NCBI GenBank assembly: GCA_016220035.1
Contig: JACRIO010000135.1
Location: 1-32,558 of the forward strand
Direction: 5' to 3'
Length of the DNA: 32,558 nucleotides
Origin: Planctomycetota bacterium
GTDB lineage: Bacteria; Planctomycetota; UBA1135; GCA-002686595
This document shows positions 8,830 through 17,216 of this stretch, one piece after another. How positions within the stretch are numbered: the first letter of the stretch is position 1; the number at the start of each line of letters is the position of its first letter. A program made the position numbers and the translations under genes. The notes under the pieces are model-generated. The model ran no database searches and had not been told where the DNA came from. It saw only the letters and a program-made list of their open reading frames with translations.

Positions 8830-9306
8830 ATGATCCAAGAGAAGAAGGGCCCCCTACGGGCGACGATCGAAGCGCCGCTCGTGCCGCGGCGGGTCTACTT
8901 GCTCGACGATTCGCGCGTGACCCGCGCAGCGTTGCGGCGCGTGATCCACGAAGCCGGGGGCTTCGACGTCGTCGGGGAAAGCGATGAGGTCGCCTTCGCG
9001 CTCAAGGATGCGCCGCATCGCGCGCCCGACGTGATCGTCTTCGATCCGTTCCTCGATGGAAACGAGGGCGTGCACGGTCTCATGCGGCTCGGGCTGCGCC
9101 TGCCCAGGAGCTCGATCGTGGTCGCCACCGCGGACGAGGAGCGCGCGGTGAGCGAGCTGCGCATCGGCGGCAGCATTCGAGCCTTGGTGTCGAAGGACGG
9201 CGATCCCGCCGAGTTCGTGCGGGCCCTGCGCGCGGCGGGCGACGGGGCGTGGTTCATGTGCCCGCGGCTCGTCGGTCGTCAGCGCGGACGTTGCTGCGTC
9301 CTGTGA
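8830..9306 (+). CDS. Receiver-only response regulator, paralogue of the FixJ-like protein
   Basis: Stand-alone receiver protein, 158 aa. The block from R-V-Y-L-L-D-D-S to V-V-G-E-S parallels R-V-Y-L-V-D-D-Q to V-V-G-E-S of the upstream regulator, so the two are probably duplicates. Phospho-acceptor D72 lies in V-I-V-F-D-P-F, and K122 in L-V-S-K-D-G-D; T/S is kept in V-V-A-T-A-D. The protein stops in the linker just where the helix-turn-helix would begin, ending in an Arg/Cys-rich tail, and I find no displaced HTH in any frame after the stop. It could be a phosphate sink or an inhibitor competing with the FixJ-like regulator, or act by protein contact. It lies 84 nt after that gene, likely in the same operon. 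Confidence 0.85.
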   Translation: MIQEKKGPLRATIEAPLVPRRVYLLDDSRVTRAALRRVIHEAGGFDVVGESDEVAFALKDAPHRAPDVIVFDPFLDGNEGVHGLMRLGLRLPRSSIVVATADEERAVSELRIGGSIRALVSKDGDPAEFVRALRAAGDGAWFMCPRLVGRQRGRCCVL

Positions 9307-9459
9307 ATCTCGCGGTGCGGGCCGAGCGCGCGCTACGCACGGATCGCCGCTGATCTACCCTCCCCGCGCGCCTCGGGTTCCGCGTACGAAGGCGTACGAG
9401 AGCATCGAGCGCACGTCGGCGCGATGGGCGCGCCGCGGCGCAGGACGAGGAGTGGGACC

Positions 9460-10395
9460 ATGCCGACGGACGAGGCCCGGATGCCGGCGCTGTCGATCCA
9501 CGAGCTGCTCGTGGCGATCGACGCGCAGAACACGAACGAGCACGCCTTGCGCGCTGCGGCGTGGCTCGCGGAGCGGACGAGCGCTCGCGTCGGGATCGTG
9601 CACGCCGTCGGCTCGACCCTCGCCGACTGGACGTGGATGGACGACCCGCGGGCGACGGCGCGCGCGGAGGGGTTGATCGATCGCGCCTGGCGTTCCACGG
9701 TTCGTCAAGCGATCGGCGTGCTCGGCGACGCTCTTCCCGATGGGACGCGCGTGGAAGACGCAGTGGTCGTGCGCGCCGGAGCGCCCGCCGAGGTCGTCCT
9801 CGACGAAGCGCGCCGTCGCGACGCCGACGTCATCGTGCTCGGGTTCGAGCTCGACCGTCCGCGCCTCGACTTCGGGAGCACGGCGAGACGCGTCATCGCG
9901 GGCGCACCGCGTGCCGTGTGGCTGCAGAAGCACGCGCCGCGGCCGATCGAGCGCCTCCTCGTGCCGATCGACCTCTCGAAGGACAGCTTGCTCGCGCTCG
10001 CCTCGGCTTGCGAGCTGGCGCGGACGCTGAAGGCGCGCGTCGAAGTGCTGCATGCGTTCTCGAGCGTCGGCTACGTCGTGTCGACGTGGCCAGATTACCC
10101 CGACATGGGCGCCCTGGTCGCGCTCGACGAGGTGCGCGACGGCGATCGGTCCGAGTTCGAGCGCTGCATGAGCGCGTTCGACTGGCGCGGGATCGAGCAC
10201 TCCCAGCGCTTCATCGAGGGCGAGCCCGTGCAGGCCGTCCTCGACGCGCAGTCGGGCGCGGACCTGATCGTGCTCGGCACGCACGGACGCTCGCGCGCGA
10301 TGGCCGCGCTGCTCGGCAGCGTCGCATGGGCGGTGTTGCGGAAGGCACACCTCCCCGTGCTCGCGATCCGGCATCCCGAACGAACGATCGGTTGA
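9460..10395 (+). CDS. Tandem universal stress protein (UspA family)
   Basis: Cytosolic universal stress protein with two Usp domains, 311 aa. Domain 1 covers about residues 10-155 (H-E-L-L-V-A-I-D-A-Q; D-V-I-V-L-G-F), domain 2 about 162-307 (I-E-R-L-L-V-P-I-D-L-S, then D-L-I-V-L-G-T-H-G-R-S). Domain 2 keeps the ATP-binding pattern G-x2-G-x9-G-S; domain 1 has lost it. The start at 9460 follows AGGAG by 7 nt and is preferred to ATG 9424. Tandem Usp proteins next to FixL/FixJ-like or CBS genes often belong to low-oxygen or redox regulons, which fits this place, though the sequence does not prove co-regulation. A perfect hairpin follows its stop. Confidence 0.92.
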   Translation: MPTDEARMPALSIHELLVAIDAQNTNEHALRAAAWLAERTSARVGIVHAVGSTLADWTWMDDPRATARAEGLIDRAWRSTVRQAIGVLGDALPDGTRVEDAVVVRAGAPAEVVLDEARRRDADVIVLGFELDRPRLDFGSTARRVIAGAPRAVWLQKHAPRPIERLLVPIDLSKDSLLALASACELARTLKARVEVLHAFSSVGYVVSTWPDYPDMGALVALDEVRDGDRSEFERCMSAFDWRGIEHSQRFIEGEPVQAVLDAQSGADLIVLGTHGRSRAMAALLGSVAWAVLRKAHLPVLAIRHPERTIG

Positions 10396-10399
10396 ACAG

Positions 10400-10429
10400 G
10401 GAGCCCTCGAGGTCGACCCCGAGGGCTCC
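10400..10429. terminator. Bidirectional terminator hairpin between usp and rrf2
   Basis: A perfect 10-bp stem (10400-10409 with 10420-10429) and a 10-nt loop, 4 nt after the Usp stop and 26 nt before the end of the convergent Rrf2 gene. The T content after it is modest (CGTCTCTCCT), so termination is likely but not certain. Confidence 0.6.
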
Positions 10430-10455
10430 ACGTCTCTCCTGGATCGAACTCTCGG

Positions 10456-10968
10456 TCAGTTGCGCACGCTGAGCTCCGGCGTCGCGGGCTGGGTGGGCAG
10501 CGGCGCGCGCGGGATTTCCATCGGCATGGGCAGGGGGTAGCGGCAGTCCGGGTGCTCTCGCTGGTACACGGCCATGTCGGCCAGCGTGGTCGTGTCCATC
10601 ATCGCGAAGAACTTCTCGGAGGTCTGGCTCCACCAGTCGTGAAGTGGGCACACCTCGTGGTCGGAGCATTGCGACTGGCCGAGGATGCAGTGCTTCGCGC
10701 GGTCGAGCTGCTCCTGTGTTTCGACGATCTGCCGCAGCCGGATCTCGCTCGGATCGCGTGCGAGGCGGAAGCCGCCGCTGCGGCCGCGCTGGCTGTAGAG
10801 AACGCCGTGGGAAACGAGCGGTTGCAGCACCTTGCCGAGGAACGGGGCAGGGATGCCCAGGACCTCGGCCATGTCACGTGCCAGGTGGAACCGTTCGTCG
10901 TTGTGTTGAGCGAGCCACGTGAGGGCTCGGATGGCGTATTCGCTGGATCGGGAGAGCACGGGTATCAC
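10456..10968 (-). CDS. Rrf2-family transcription regulator with Fe-S type cysteines
   Basis: Rrf2/IscR/NsrR-family repressor, 170 aa. The winged helix occupies residues 5-75 (L-S-R-S-S-E-Y-A-I-R-A-L; G-I-P-A-P-F-L-G-K-V-L-Q-P-L; wing R-G-R-S-G-G-F-R-L-A). Three Cys follow the dimer helix, C94-x6-C101-x5-C107, the usual ligands of an Fe-S cluster, so it probably senses NO, O2 or cluster status. A tail of about 50 residues rich in Pro and Met is longer than in most members. The start is GTG at 10968; GTG 10959 is possible and gives the more usual beginning of the family. It converges on the universal stress gene. NsrR is a closer guess than IscR because no isc genes are near, but this is weak. 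Confidence 0.93.
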   Translation of the reverse strand: MIPVLSRSSEYAIRALTWLAQHNDERFHLARDMAEVLGIPAPFLGKVLQPLVSHGVLYSQRGRSGGFRLARDPSEIRLRQIVETQEQLDRAKHCILGQSQCSDHEVCPLHDWWSQTSEKFFAMMDTTTLADMAVYQREHPDCRYPLPMPMEIPRAPLPTQPATPELSVRN

Positions 10969-11681
10969 CAGATGTAGGTGGGTCCATCGGTTCTCGCCTC
11001 GTGCGAGGCGGGCCGGGCCTGGCTTTCAAGAGGGGAGCGAACTCGTCGCGGGACGAACGGCGGCTCACCGGTCGAGGCAGCGATGGTAGGAACCGCTGCA
11101 ACGGGGCAAGTGAGTCGGAGACGTACGCGACGGGGGCGAACCCCGCGAGCAACAGGACACCAGCTCGTCCGGAGTCGGTGGGACGGCGACCGAGGAGTTC
11201 GGCGGTGTTCACCGCCCTCCGGACGTGGTGGAACGTCCGGCGAGATCGGGGGCATGCGCGCGGATCAGCGCGGTGCGGGTGGCGCGCCGTGCTCATCGGA
11301 CTTGCAGGTTTGCTTGTCGCGTGCATGTGGATTTCGAACTCCTGGATCGGGCATCGGCCGCGACCTCGGACAAGTTGATGATCGGAATTCGCGACAGTCA
11401 GTTCTGGTGACGGAGGTGTTACTTCGGGTGCTCCACGTCCCGAATCGGGCACGCGACAACGGAGGAAGTCGTCGCGTGATCGGAGCTCGAGCTCGGGGCG
11501 AGGGCGTCGCGAAACCGCTGGATTGAGGCGCAATTCCGCCTGTTTCTCTTCCCCGACAGCTTGTTCGACGACGAGCCTCCCCGACTTCCCGGCGCCCTGC
11601 GGGCCGCGACTCGCGAAAGCTGCTCGCTCGCGAATGAAATCCTCGGCGAAACCGAGCGCCGTGTCCGGAAGCATCGGCGCG
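10969..11681. other. Long region with no supportable gene
   Basis: About 710 nt between the Rrf2 start and the end of the araH gene. Open frames exist on both strands, but none has a ribosome site, consistent codon usage or recognisable motifs; they are Arg/Ser/Pro-rich as expected by chance at this GC. The middle (about 11330-11420) is poorer in GC than its surroundings. It must hold the rrf2 promoter and could contain a decayed gene or an unrecognised RNA; I cannot support either. Confidence 0.4.
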
Positions 11682-11709
11682 GCGTCCGCGCGACGCTGCA
11701 TGCGGACGC
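11682..11709 (-). terminator. Hairpin after the end of the sugar operon
   Basis: An 8-bp perfect stem (11682-11689 with 11702-11709) around a 12-nt loop lies 2 nt beyond the araH stop on the minus strand. There is no T run, so it is only a candidate terminator or 3'-end stabiliser. Confidence 0.35.
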
Positions 11710-11711
11710 GG

Positions 11712-12653
11712 TCACGCCCGCGTTCGCCAGCGATCGAAGAGCACGGCGGCGAGCAGGATCGATCCGCGCGCGACGTACTGCCAGAACGAGTCGACGTTCA
11801 GCAGGCTCATCGCGTTCTGGACCGTGCCCAGGATGAGGACGCCGGCGACCACGGCGAGCATCGAGCCGACGCCGCCGCTCAGCGAGACGCCGCCGAGCAC
11901 GCAGGCGCTAATCACCTCGAGCTCCAACCCCTGCGAGCTCATCGGCTGCCCGCTCGTCATGCGCGACGCGAGCACGAGGCCCGTGAAAGCGCACACGAGG
12001 CCCTGGAGTCCGAAGATCGCGAGCTGGATGCGCTCCACCCGGATCCCCGCGAGGCGCGCGGCCTCCAGGTTGCCTCCGATCGCCAGCGTGGACCGCCCGA
12101 AGGTCGTGCGAGCGAGCACGAAGCCGAACGCGACCATCGCGAAGGCGCACATCCACACGGGGAGCGGGAAACCGAGCAGGCGCTCGCTTCCCAGCGCATC
12201 GAAGCCCGGTGCGCCGATCGCGACCGACTTTCCGTCGTTCGCGATGTACGCGGCCCCGCGCACGATCTGCATCGTCGCGAGCGTCGTGATCAGCGGGTTG
12301 ATCCGCGCGAACGCGACGACCCAGCCGTTGACGAGGCCCGCCGTGAGACCCACGGCGAGTGCGGCGAGCACCCCGAGCGCGGTGCTTCCGGTGTCGCGCA
12401 TGACGACGGCCCCGACGACGCCCGCGCACGCGACGATGGAGCCGACGGAGAGGTCGAAGTTCCCCGACGCGAGGCAGAAGAGCATCGTGCACGCCACGAA
12501 CCCGACGGTGCTCACCGAAAGCAGGAGCGCCTCGAGGTTGTCGCTCGAAGCGAAGCTCGGCACGAACAGCGAGCACGCGAGCGCGAGCAGGGCGAACACG
12601 AGGAGCATGCCCGCGCGCTGGAGGAGCTCCATGCGCGCCGCGCGCGTCCTCAT
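11712..12653 (-). CDS. araH: Sugar ABC transporter permease, AraH/RbsC type
   Basis: Inner-membrane permease of a CUT2 sugar importer (BPD_transp_2 family), 313 aa, with about eight to ten hydrophobic segments. Family marks include N-F-D-L-S-V-G-S in the first third, G-L-V-N-G-W-V-V, I-N-P-L-I-T-T-L-A-T-M, and the cytoplasmic contact with the ATPase, G-N-L-E-A-A-R-L-A-G-I. Its ATG overlaps the araG stop by 4 nt, with GGGAGCGGGACG just before it, so translation is coupled. The name araH rests on the neighbouring AraF-type binding protein; on sequence alone RbsC-like would be equally fair. It is the last gene of the galactosidase/import operon. Confidence 0.92.
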   Translation of the reverse strand: MRTRAARMELLQRAGMLLVFALLALACSLFVPSFASSDNLEALLLSVSTVGFVACTMLFCLASGNFDLSVGSIVACAGVVGAVVMRDTGSTALGVLAALAVGLTAGLVNGWVVAFARINPLITTLATMQIVRGAAYIANDGKSVAIGAPGFDALGSERLLGFPLPVWMCAFAMVAFGFVLARTTFGRSTLAIGGNLEAARLAGIRVERIQLAIFGLQGLVCAFTGLVLASRMTSGQPMSSQGLELEVISACVLGGVSLSGGVGSMLAVVAGVLILGTVQNAMSLLNVDSFWQYVARGSILLAAVLFDRWRTRA

Positions 12654-14167
12654 CGTCCCGCTCCCTCGGCCGCGCGCGGCAAGGCGAGCTCGAGCACCCG
12701 CTCCTGCGTCGCCTCGGCGCGCGCGAGTTCGCCCGACAACGCGCCCCGGCGCATCACGAGCACGCGATCGCTCACGCCGAGCACTTCCGGGAGATCGCTC
12801 GACACGAGCAGCACGCCGACGCCGCGGCGCGCGAGCTCGTACAGGATCGCGTAGATCTCGCTGCGCGCGCCGACGTCGACGCCGCGCGTCGGTTCGTCGA
12901 GCAGCAGCACCTCGAGCGTTCCCGCGAGCCAGCGGCCGAAGACGACCTTTTGCTGGTTGCCGCCGGAGAGCGTGGCGATCGGCTGCGCGGGCGAAGCGGC
13001 CTTGATCGCGAGGCGCTCGGTCTGCGCTCGCGCGTTCTCTCGCTCCCAGCGCCCGTCGAGCACTCCGCACGAGCGCGCGTGCACGTGCCGCGCGCTGACG
13101 TTCAGGTTCTCCAGCACCGAGAGCAGCGGGAAGATCCCTTCCTTGCGGCGGTCCTCGGGGCACAGCGCCACCCCGGCCGCGATCGCGTCGCGCGGCGAGC
13201 GCACGTCGAGCTCGCGCCCTGCGACCCGCACGCGTCCCGCCGTGCGCCGTGCGGCGCCGAAGAGCACGCGCAGGAGCTCCGTGCGCCCGGCCCCGACGAG
13301 CCCGAAGACGCCGACGATCTCGCCGCGCGCGACGGCGAGGGTGATCGGCGCCGCGAGGCCGGGTCCTGCGAGGCCTTCGACCTCCAGCACGAGCGCGCCA
13401 CGGGGACGAGCGCTCCAGGCGTAGACGTCCGTGAGTTCGCGGCCGACCATCGCGCGCACGATCTCGTCGCGGCTCACACCGGCGAGGGACGCGTGGCTCT
13501 TCACGTGCCGCCCGTCGCGCAGCACCGTCGCGGCATCGCAGAGGGCGAAAACCTCGTCGAGCCGGTGCGTGACGTAGAGCACGCAGCAACCGTCGTCGCG
13601 GAGGGCGCGGATGACCGTGAAGAGCCGGTCCGTCTCGCGCGCGGAGAGGCTCGACGTCGGCTCGTCGAACGCGATCACACGCGCGCCGCGCGAGAGGGCC
13701 TTGGCGATCTCGACCATCTGCCGCTCTCCGAGCGAGAGCGAAGCGACGCGGCGCGCGGGCTCGATCTCGGGCGCCACGCGCTCGAGGAGCGTGCGCGCCT
13801 GCCGATGGAGCTCCGCGCGGTCGATCAGGCCGAAGCGCGCGGGCATGTGTCCGAGGAACACGTTCTCCGCGACGGTCATCTCGGGAACGAGTTGCAGTTC
13901 CTGGTAGATGACCGCGATGCCCGCCGCGAACGCTTCCGCGGGCGAAGCGAAGGACCGTTGCGCTCCGCCGAGCACGAGCGCGCCGTGCGACGGCACGTGC
14001 GCGCCGCTGAGCACCTTGAGCAGCGTCGACTTCCCGGCGCCGTTCTCGCCGAGCAGCGCATGCACGCTCCCCGCGCGCACACCGAACGTAACGTCCTCGA
14101 GCGCGCGCACGGCGCCGAACGCCTTGGAGACGCCTTGGAAGCGGAGGTGGAGCTCGGTGGGGGGCAC
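12650..14167 (-). CDS. araG: Sugar ABC transporter ATPase, AraG type (two ABC domains)
   Basis: Duplicated ATP-binding subunit of a CUT2 sugar importer, 505 aa, normal length for AraG/RbsA/MglA. Domain 1 has Walker A G40-E-N-G-A-G-K-S-T48, signature L-S-L-G-E-R-Q and Walker B I-A-F-D-E-P-T. Domain 2 has the usual degenerate Walker A (G-L-V-G-A-G-R-T-E), signature L-S-G-G-N-Q-Q-K and Walker B L-L-L-D-E-P-T-R-G-V-D. So, as in the family, domain 1 carries the intact Walker A. It begins at GTG 14167 with GAGG 7 nt before; the alternative starts are worse placed. It lies 48 nt after araF and overlaps araH by 4 nt. Confidence 0.95.
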   Translation of the reverse strand: MPPTELHLRFQGVSKAFGAVRALEDVTFGVRAGSVHALLGENGAGKSTLLKVLSGAHVPSHGALVLGGAQRSFASPAEAFAAGIAVIYQELQLVPEMTVAENVFLGHMPARFGLIDRAELHRQARTLLERVAPEIEPARRVASLSLGERQMVEIAKALSRGARVIAFDEPTSSLSARETDRLFTVIRALRDDGCCVLYVTHRLDEVFALCDAATVLRDGRHVKSHASLAGVSRDEIVRAMVGRELTDVYAWSARPRGALVLEVEGLAGPGLAAPITLAVARGEIVGVFGLVGAGRTELLRVLFGAARRTAGRVRVAGRELDVRSPRDAIAAGVALCPEDRRKEGIFPLLSVLENLNVSARHVHARSCGVLDGRWERENARAQTERLAIKAASPAQPIATLSGGNQQKVVFGRWLAGTLEVLLLDEPTRGVDVGARSEIYAILYELARRGVGVLLVSSDLPEVLGVSDRVLVMRRGALSGELARAEATQERVLELALPRAAEGAGR

Positions 14168-14215
14168 GCGCGGACCTCGAGCGCCGCGTACTCTACTGAC
14201 CCGACCGGCGCGGCG

Positions 14216-15214
14216 TCAGCGCGCGACGCCCTGCTCCTTCAATACCTGCTCGAAGTTCGCACGCGTGATCAGGATGCCCGTCGTGCGCGTGTCGAGCGGC
14301 GGCTCGACGCCGTCCTTGCACCAGGCGTGCAGCATGGCGACCGTTCGATGGCCGTGTTCCTTCGCCGAGAGGAGCATGGAGCCGAAGAAGCCCGTCGCCG
14401 GCTTGCGCAGCTCGTCGATGCAGTCGGTGCCGTTGATGCCGATCGCGATCACCCGGTCCGCGCCGAACCCGCGGCCCTCGAGCGCGCGCACGGCTCCGAG
14501 CACGCTGTTGTCGTTCATGCCGCACACGAGCCACCGCTCGACGTCGGGATGGCGCGTGAGGAGCACGTTGACGGCATCGAGCGCCGCCGGGATCTCGGGC
14601 GCTTTCTCGGGCGCGGTGAAGATGCGCTCGGCGGGGACTCCGAGTTCGCGCAAGACCGCCGTCGCGCCCTGGATGCGCTCGCGCGCGGTGTCGAGCTCGT
14701 CGAAGGTCACGACGCACACGCCGAGCTTCTCGTGGCTCCACGGACGCTTGCTCATCTCCGCGTGGAGCGCGCGGCCGACGTCCTCGCCGATCTTGCGCGC
14801 GGAAATGCCGAGGTAGTGCACGTCCTGCATCGGCTGCCCGTCCGCGCCGACGAAGCGATCGTCGACCGCGACGAGCTTCATGTTCCGCGCCTTCGCTTTC
14901 GCGGCGATGGCCGGCCCGAGGCGCACGTCGGGCGTGCAGATCACGAAGCCCGAAGCACCCTGCGCGGCGAGGTTGTCGATCGCGCCGAGCACGCGCTCGC
15001 CGTCGCTCGCGCCGATCTTCACCAGCGTGAAGCCGAGCTCCTTCTGCGCGACGTCCGCGAAGGCCCACTCGAGCTGGAACCACGGCTCCTCGGGCTGTTT
15101 GACGACGAAGCCGAGCTTGATCGGCGCGTTCGTGGGCCGCGCGCCACCGCCGCACGCGCACAAGAAGAGGAGGACCGGGACGAGGAGCGCGTGCAGGCGA
15201 AGGCGTGCGTTCAT
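14216..15214 (-). CDS. araF: AraF-type periplasmic L-arabinose/D-galactose binding lipoprotein
   Basis: Substrate-binding protein, 332 aa, closely similar to E. coli AraF along its length. The leader ends in a lipobox-like L-C-A-C, so it is probably a lipoprotein. Ligand positions of E. coli ABP are kept: K10 and E14 in V-V-K-Q-P-E-E-P-W-F, D90 in A-V-D-D-R-F-V, R151 in D-T-A-R-E-R, N205 in G-M-N-D-N and N232 in G-I-N-G-T-D. Two positions known to shift ABP between arabinose and galactose differ: M108 aligns with Ile and P254 with Leu. With two galactosidases upstream in the operon, D-galactose is a likely ligand beside L-arabinose. Its ATG overlaps the stop of the alpha-galactosidase gene by 4 nt. 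Confidence 0.95.
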   Translation of the reverse strand: MNARLRLHALLVPVLLFLCACGGGARPTNAPIKLGFVVKQPEEPWFQLEWAFADVAQKELGFTLVKIGASDGERVLGAIDNLAAQGASGFVICTPDVRLGPAIAAKAKARNMKLVAVDDRFVGADGQPMQDVHYLGISARKIGEDVGRALHAEMSKRPWSHEKLGVCVVTFDELDTARERIQGATAVLRELGVPAERIFTAPEKAPEIPAALDAVNVLLTRHPDVERWLVCGMNDNSVLGAVRALEGRGFGADRVIAIGINGTDCIDELRKPATGFFGSMLLSAKEHGHRTVAMLHAWCKDGVEPPLDTRTTGILITRANFEQVLKEQGVAR

Positions 15215-17055
15215 TGCTTGGGCGGCGTGCGCGGCGGGGCACCGGCCTCGGGCTTCGACGGCGACGGCGCCGCGCGCAGCTCGATCAGGCGCCCCGACCG
15301 CGGTGGGAGGGGCGCGCCAGTGTAGCGGCCGCGCGCGAGACCGATCTCGGCCCCCGTCCATGCGTCGCGCAGTTGCCGCGTGCCCTCGAAGTTGATCGGG
15401 ATCGCGAGGGGCGCGTCGCCCCAGTTGAGCAACGCATGCAATTCGCCGCCCTCCCACGCGATGACGTGGTGCTCGAAGCGCGCGTCGCTCGTCCGCTGCG
15501 CGTCGGAAGGGATCGTCGCGAGCTTCTTCAGCATCGCGCGCCGCGCGGGCGGGAGCTTCGCGAGGTCGTCGCCCGACAGGATCATCCCGCCGTTCGCGGC
15601 GAGCAGTGCCGCGTGGAACGACACCTCGTCCTCGCTCGGGCCCGGCGCGAGCAACGCGCAGTCGGGGTCGTTCCACCAGAGGCGCCCGTCCATCCAGCGG
15701 CGCAGCAGGTTTTGCTTTCCCGTGCGTGCGAACGCCGCGAACGAACGCTCGACGTCCATCGAGGTGCGCGCGCCGTCGATCAGGCCGAGCGACGCCCACA
15801 TCGGCTGGTTGCAACCGAGCACGAACGCGTCACCCGCGCCGCGTCGGATCGCCTCCATCCCGCGCCGGTAGGCCTCGATGCGCGTCGCGGAGGGATCGTG
15901 GAAGCGTCCGCCGTGGATCGCGCCCCAGTAGAGCGCGTCGAGCTTGAAGTACGCGACGCCCCACTTCTCGCGCAGCGTGCCGAAGAGCTGCTCGAAGTGC
16001 GCCTGCACCGCGGGATGCGTGCCGTCGAGGCAGTACCACGGTCCGAGGCGCCATCCGCCGAAGCCGACGGTGTCGGAGCGCAGCGGCTTCCCGTCCGCGT
16101 CCTGCACGAACCAGTCGGGATGCGCGCGGAAGAGCTTCGAGTCGGCGTCCGCGACGAAGGGCGCGAGCCACAGCGCGGGCTTCAGCTTCGTGCGGGTGAT
16201 CTCCGCGAGCACGTTCTTCACGTCGCCGCCGAACGCCGGTCCCGTGTCGAGCCAGTCGCCCATGTGCGGCTGGTAGCCGTCGTCGATCTGCACGTAGTCG
16301 AGCTCGGGGAGCTCCCTCTTCATCACCGCGACGTTGGCCTGGACGTCCTTCGCCGTGACCTTCGCGCCGAACGCATACCACGAGCACCACCCCGTCGGCG
16401 CGGGCCCCGCCAACGTGCGCGGATGGTGCTTCACGATCGCTTTCGCGAGGTGCTCCTCCAGCGCCCCGGAGTCGTCACCGGCGTCGAAGAAGAGCTCCTC
16501 GAGTTCCCAGCTCGTCCCCGGTTCGATCGCGAGCCCTTCCGTGTCGATCACGCCGCGAAGGAGCGTCGGAGCGAGGTCGAAGCGGCCGTCGAAGCGCTTG
16601 CAAGACGCGTAGCCGAACAGGAGTCGCCGTCCCGTCGGCGGCGCGAGCTCGAGCTCGCCGTGCATGCTTCGGAATCCCTCGGGCTCCGGGAGTCGATAAT
16701 GACCGCGGTCGGTGAACTGCTCGAGGTCCTCGAGCGCCCCGATCGTGCCGCCGGTCTGCGAGAGCATCTGGAAACCCTCGCCGTGCACTTTCGTCGCCGC
16801 GGGGAGCGCGTGCTCGACCTCGAAGAGCAGCACCTCGCGGATGCGGACGGGCTCGTCGCCCGCGTTGTTGATCTGGAAGCGGCAGTAGGGACCCTGCCAC
16901 TGGCGCACGAGGTGCACCTTCTTCGTTGCGGGCGCGCTCGGGTCGACGAACACGATGCCGCTCGGGCTCGTCTTCATCGCGGCGAGGAGCCGCGCAGCGG
17001 GATCCGCGACCGGGGCGATGCCCTGCGTGAGGGCGAAGAGGAAGAACGGGAGCAT
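15211..17055 (-). CDS. Exported alpha-galactosidase-like glycoside hydrolase (GH36/melibiase)
   Basis: Secreted glycosidase, 614 aa. A short leader (about residues 1-15) precedes an N-terminal beta-sandwich region (20-215), a TIM barrel (about 215-510) and a C-terminal beta domain. Melibiase marks are clear: G-W-C-S-W-Y-A-F-G, D-Y-V-Q-I-D-D-G-Y-Q, W-L-A-P-F-V, the nucleophile D373 in Y-F-K-L-D-A-L-Y, and the likely acid/base D434 in R-T-S-M-D-V-E-R. It should cleave terminal alpha-galactose, or a stereochemically related residue such as L-arabinopyranose, from plant or algal glycans. The start follows GAGG by 6 nt. It is 161 nt after the beta-galactosidase and overlaps araF by 4 nt, tying hydrolysis to import. 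Confidence 0.93.
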   Translation of the reverse strand: MLPFFLFALTQGIAPVADPAARLLAAMKTSPSGIVFVDPSAPATKKVHLVRQWQGPYCRFQINNAGDEPVRIREVLLFEVEHALPAATKVHGEGFQMLSQTGGTIGALEDLEQFTDRGHYRLPEPEGFRSMHGELELAPPTGRRLLFGYASCKRFDGRFDLAPTLLRGVIDTEGLAIEPGTSWELEELFFDAGDDSGALEEHLAKAIVKHHPRTLAGPAPTGWCSWYAFGAKVTAKDVQANVAVMKRELPELDYVQIDDGYQPHMGDWLDTGPAFGGDVKNVLAEITRTKLKPALWLAPFVADADSKLFRAHPDWFVQDADGKPLRSDTVGFGGWRLGPWYCLDGTHPAVQAHFEQLFGTLREKWGVAYFKLDALYWGAIHGGRFHDPSATRIEAYRRGMEAIRRGAGDAFVLGCNQPMWASLGLIDGARTSMDVERSFAAFARTGKQNLLRRWMDGRLWWNDPDCALLAPGPSEDEVSFHAALLAANGGMILSGDDLAKLPPARRAMLKKLATIPSDAQRTSDARFEHHVIAWEGGELHALLNWGDAPLAIPINFEGTRQLRDAWTGAEIGLARGRYTGAPLPPRSGRLIELRAAPSPSKPEAGAPPRTPPKQ

Positions 17056-17216
17056 GCGGGGCCTCGATGTGCCGATCGGCGGCGGCGTCGGTGATGGGTC
17101 CGATCCGTCGCGAGCGGCGCGCCGCTCGACGTGTTCGGCGCTCCGACCTTCCCTCGAAACCGGGTTTGGAGCAATGCCGGAGTCGCTTCCGGCCGTCCGT
17201 CCTCGGCGGGACCGCG

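Noticed and set aside
9289-9306. C-terminal C-C-V-L of the receiver-only regulator as a CaaX-like lipid signal
   Set aside because: Prenylation of this kind is not a bacterial process and the protein is cytosolic; the tail is probably chance after loss of the HTH.
11001-11378. Plus-strand frame ending in a hydrophobic stretch like a lipoprotein leader
   Set aside because: The hydrophobic part is at its C-terminal end, there is no ribosome site, and the rest is Arg/Ser-rich with no family likeness.
10874-11701. Minus-strand frame across the gap beside Rrf2
   Set aside because: It overlaps the start of the Rrf2 gene and shows no domain or consistent codon pattern; at most a decayed remnant.
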